From an uncultured Alphaproteobacteria bacterium (GTDB lineage Bacteria > Pseudomonadota > Alphaproteobacteria > Rickettsiales > UBA1997): 8,874 bases of DNA. Numbering within the stretch: the stretch's first letter is position 1; each line of letters opens with the position of its first letter. The position numbers and the translations under genes are program-made. The DNA lies in contig CAILUF010000150.1 of the NCBI GenBank assembly GCA_903837365.1, positions 1-8,874 on the forward strand, read 5' to 3'. The notes beneath the pieces were generated by a model that was given only the letters and a program-made list of their open reading frames with translations, was not told the DNA's origin and did no database searches. This document shows positions 6,908 through 8,874 of this stretch, one piece after another.

Positions 6908-7346
6908 ATTCTAAATGGATTTGGCGTTGTGAATTATCTGCTAATTCTTGTTTGCAATTGCTTAATTCAATGGTGCTGATTCTAATCGCTAAATAATTTT
7001 TTGGTAAAAATTTTTCAGCAATTTCAGGCCATTCAATTAAGGTTAAATGTTTATTAATTATTGAAAAAAAATCGATATTTTCTAATTCATCGACATTTTT
7101 AAGGCGATATAAATCGAGATGAAAAATTTCGCCACGCTTGGTATTGTAGGAACAGACGATATTAAAAGTTGGACTTAAAATTTCATCTTTTTCATTTTGC
7201 AAACTATTGATAAAATGTTTAGCAAAAAAACTTTTACCAACGCCAAGCGTTCCATAAAGAGCGATAGTTTTAATATTGCAATCACTTGCTATTTCGCAAG
7301 CTAGCTTGATCATTTCGTTTTGATTATTAATTAAAATTTCTTTCAT
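6891..7346 (-). CDS. tsaE: tRNA threonylcarbamoyladenosine biosynthesis ATPase TsaE
   Basis: ATPase that works with TsaB and TsaD in making t6A at position 37 of tRNAs decoding ANN codons. The 151 residues show the family hallmarks: Walker A GTLGVGKS (32-39), SPTF (58-61), the HLDLYR motif (76-81) and EWPE (105-108). The length is normal for the family. It is the first gene of the minus-strand series and overlaps rluD by 17 bases. A perfect extended -10 lies about 63 bases upstream of its ATG. TsaB and TsaD are not in the window. Together with miaA the operon carries two tRNA-A37 modification functions. Confidence 0.95.
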   Translation of the reverse strand: MKEILINNQNEMIKLACEIASDCNIKTIALYGTLGVGKSFFAKHFINSLQNEKDEILSPTFNIVCSYNTKRGEIFHLDLYRLKNVDELENIDFFSIINKHLTLIEWPEIAEKFLPKNYLAIRISTIELSNCKQELADNSQRQIHLEYVTKF

Positions 7347-7408
7347 TTTCTTTTTTGACTTAACGCTAGATTACATTTTTTTAAGTCGTATTTCTATACT
7401 GCCGAGGT

Positions 7409-7417
7409 ATTATACCA
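7409..7417 (-). promoter_or_regulatory. Extended -10 promoter for the tsaE-rluD-miaA operon
   Basis: The minus strand reads TGGTATAAT, a perfect extended -10 (TGn plus the exact TATAAT consensus). No good -35 lies 16-18 bases upstream, which is acceptable for extended -10 promoters. Transcription would start near 7402, leaving a leader of about 55 bases. The element directly abuts the inverted repeat at 7421-7489, so the repeat sits where an upstream regulator or -35 region would act. Confidence 0.6.
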
Positions 7418-7420
7418 TTT

Positions 7421-7489
7421 TCAATTTTAAATCAGGCCTTTAAATTTAAAGACTAGACCTGAAATATTCAATGCATCATTTAAAATTGA
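7421..7489. repeat. Nested inverted repeat between sucB and tsaE
   Basis: Perfect 12-base arms TCAATTTTAAAT (7421-7432) and ATTTAAAATTGA (7478-7489) enclose 45 bases. Within them lie TCAGG (7432-7436) and CCTGA (7458-7462), and inside that the perfect 14-base palindrome CTTTAAATTTAAAG (7438-7451). As minus-strand RNA it would form a stem just after the sucB stop, so it may end or stabilise the sucB transcript. No U-run follows, so it is not a standard intrinsic terminator. Other readings are an operator region for the adjacent tsaE promoter or a decayed palindromic element. Confidence 0.6.
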
Positions 7490-7496
7490 GATGATA

Positions 7497-8699
7497 TTAG
7501 ATATCCATCACTAATCTTCTTGGATCTTCAAGTAATTCCTTAACGCGAACTAAGAATGTAACCGCTTCTTTTCCGTCGATAATTCGATGATCATAAGATA
7601 AGGCAAGATACATCATTGGCCTAATTTTCATTTCGCCATTTATAACCATAACGCGTTCTTGAATTTTATGCATTCCTAAAATTCCTGATTGCGGAGGATT
7701 AATGATTGGAGTAGACATTAACGAACCATAAACTCCGCCATTAGAAATTGTAAAAGTTGCGCCAGCAAGATCGCCTAAAGTTAATTTACCATCACGAGCT
7801 TTCACACCTAGATCAGAAATGCCTTTTTCAATTTGGGCAAGATTAAGTTTATCGGCATCGCGCAGAACCGGAACAACCAATCCTTGCGGAGAGCCAACAG
7901 CTACGCCGATATCATAGAAATTTTTGTAAATAATATCGCTACCATCAATTTCAGCATTAACCGCTGGAAGTTCTTTTAAAACAGTTACGCAAGCTTTAAC
8001 AAAGAAAGACATGAAGCCTAATTTAACACCATGTTTCTTTTCAAAAATTTCTTTGTAATCGCTTCTAATCGCCATGATTGCACCCATATCAACCTCGTTG
8101 AATGTGGTAAGAATCGCTGCGGTATTTTGTGATTCTTTCAGTCTTTGGGCAATTTTTTGGCGAAGTTTAGACATTTTTACGCGCTCAGTTGGCTTAGAGC
8201 TTGAAGACTGCAATGAGTTTGTGTTTGTTGGGGTTACAGAATTTAGCGATTCGAGTATATCGCCTTTGGTAATACGGCCATCTTTGCCTGAGCCATTTAT
8301 TTTACTGATATCAACATTATTTTCAGCGACTAGTTTTTTTGGCGCAGGGGATAAAAAATTATTCGCTAAATTAGAATTATTGCTTGAAGTGTTAGCTGAA
8401 ATTGTACTTGTTTTATTTGCTGATTCATCATTATTTTTTGTTGCCGATACTACAACCCCAGCTCCTGCTTCCATTAATGCAACGATATCACCAACCTTGA
8501 CATTATCGCCTTCTTTGACTTTTAAATCAGTAATTGAGCCATTGGATGGAGCATTGACTTCGAGCGTTACCTTGTCAGTTTCTAATTCTAAAATTAATTG
8601 ATCTGCTTTAACTGCTTCGCCAATTTTTACATGCAATTTGGCAATAGATGCTTCCGATACAGACTCACCAAGGGCTGGAACTTTAATTTCAATAGTCAT
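7497..8699 (-). CDS. sucB: Dihydrolipoyllysine-residue succinyltransferase, E2 of 2-oxoglutarate dehydrogenase
   Basis: E2 core of the 2-oxoglutarate dehydrogenase complex of the TCA cycle. It moves the succinyl group from E1 through lipoyl-lysine to CoA, with E3 reoxidising the lipoyl arm. The 400 residues contain one lipoyl domain (about 1-78) with the lipoylated lysine Lys43 in [11 protein letters not shown], and a Ser/Asn/Thr-rich linker (about 86-116). A peripheral subunit-binding domain follows at about 117-152 ([28 protein letters not shown]), then a second linker and the acyltransferase domain from about 172. The catalytic motif is HRIIDGKE, with His371 and Asp375. TTFNEVDM and [12 protein letters not shown] are typical of SucB rather than the pyruvate E2. 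The start is [17 protein letters not shown], the usual N-terminus. It appears to have its own promoter at 8787-8814. sucA (E1) is not adjacent within the 175 bases visible upstream. Confidence 0.96.
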   Translation of the reverse strand: MTIEIKVPALGESVSEASIAKLHVKIGEAVKADQLILELETDKVTLEVNAPSNGSITDLKVKEGDNVKVGDIVALMEAGAGVVVSATKNNDESANKTSTISANTSSNNSNLANNFLSPAPKKLVAENNVDISKINGSGKDGRITKGDILESLNSVTPTNTNSLQSSSSKPTERVKMSKLRQKIAQRLKESQNTAAILTTFNEVDMGAIMAIRSDYKEIFEKKHGVKLGFMSFFVKACVTVLKELPAVNAEIDGSDIIYKNFYDIGVAVGSPQGLVVPVLRDADKLNLAQIEKGISDLGVKARDGKLTLGDLAGATFTISNGGVYGSLMSTPIINPPQSGILGMHKIQERVMVINGEMKIRPMMYLALSYDHRIIDGKEAVTFLVRVKELLEDPRRLVMDI

Positions 8700-8786
8700 A
8701 GAATTAGTTAATTGTTAGGAATTTTGGTTAGTTATTAATTTAAATCATTAAGTTTAATCAAAAACTATTTAAGAACTTATCAAGTA

Positions 8787-8814
8787 ATTTTAGAATAATT
8801 TTTAAAAGCGTCAA
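8787..8814 (-). promoter_or_regulatory. Candidate sigma70-type promoter for sucB
   Basis: The minus strand carries TTGACG (8809-8814, five of six matches to TTGACA), a 16-base spacer, and TAAAAT (8787-8792, five of six matches to TATAAT). Transcription would start near 8780, about 80 bases before the sucB ATG. This implies sucB can be transcribed without an upstream sucA. I see nothing else in 8700-8874, which is AT-rich and has no open frame of note. Confidence 0.5.
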
Positions 8815-8874
8815 ATGTTTTTTTTAACGATAAAAAATATGTTTTTGATTTCTAATAAAATTATTATTTATAAA

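Noticed and set aside
7347..7496. tRNA or small RNA gene in the sucB-tsaE gap
   Set aside because: No cloverleaf, no T-loop or CCA-type pattern; the symmetry seen is fully described by the inverted repeat.
8074..8601. Plus-strand open frame of 175 codons opposite sucB
   Set aside because: It lies wholly antisense to a clearly identified gene, its product is a low-complexity Ser/Leu/Val-rich translation with no motif, and it has no start signals.

Overview
The window is strongly AT-rich DNA from a bacterium whose proteins look alphaproteobacterial. Lysine, asparagine and isoleucine are heavily used, gaps between genes are short, and almost no start codon has a recognisable Shine-Dalgarno sequence. 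A reduced, Rickettsiales- or Holosporales-like lineage fits best. That placement is an inference from composition and protein style, not from a marker gene.

Layout, left to right. Positions 1-676 (+) hold the C-terminal part of an OxyR-type peroxide-sensing LysR regulator, cut by the window edge. Facing it on the minus strand is the series nlpD (lipoprotein amidase activator) -> ftsY (SRP receptor) -> an unrecognised 103-residue disordered protein. nlpD and ftsY are one base apart. Divergent from nlpD is a type IV prepilin peptidase (3396-4196, +), which converges with recO. recO lies downstream of the overlapping minus-strand series tsaE -> rluD -> miaA. At the right end is sucB (minus strand), the E2 component of 2-oxoglutarate dehydrogenase, with its own likely promoter and about 175 bases of non-coding DNA upstream.

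Functional themes. TsaE and MiaA both serve modification of tRNA position 37 (t6A and i6A-type), and RluD makes rRNA pseudouridines, so the 5032-7346 block is an RNA-modification operon with recombination-repair recO behind it. NlpD and FtsY serve cell separation and membrane protein targeting.

This is mainly housekeeping DNA. I found no defence system, mobile element, CRISPR array, tRNA or rRNA, and I do not claim a new system. The points worth a second look are departures from family norms: an Asn in the MiaA P-loop, Asp in place of the second Gly of the prepilin peptidase GxGD motif, and lost zinc ligands in NlpD. To these I add a nested inverted repeat between sucB and tsaE, the small orphan protein beside ftsY, and the general lack of Shine-Dalgarno sites.
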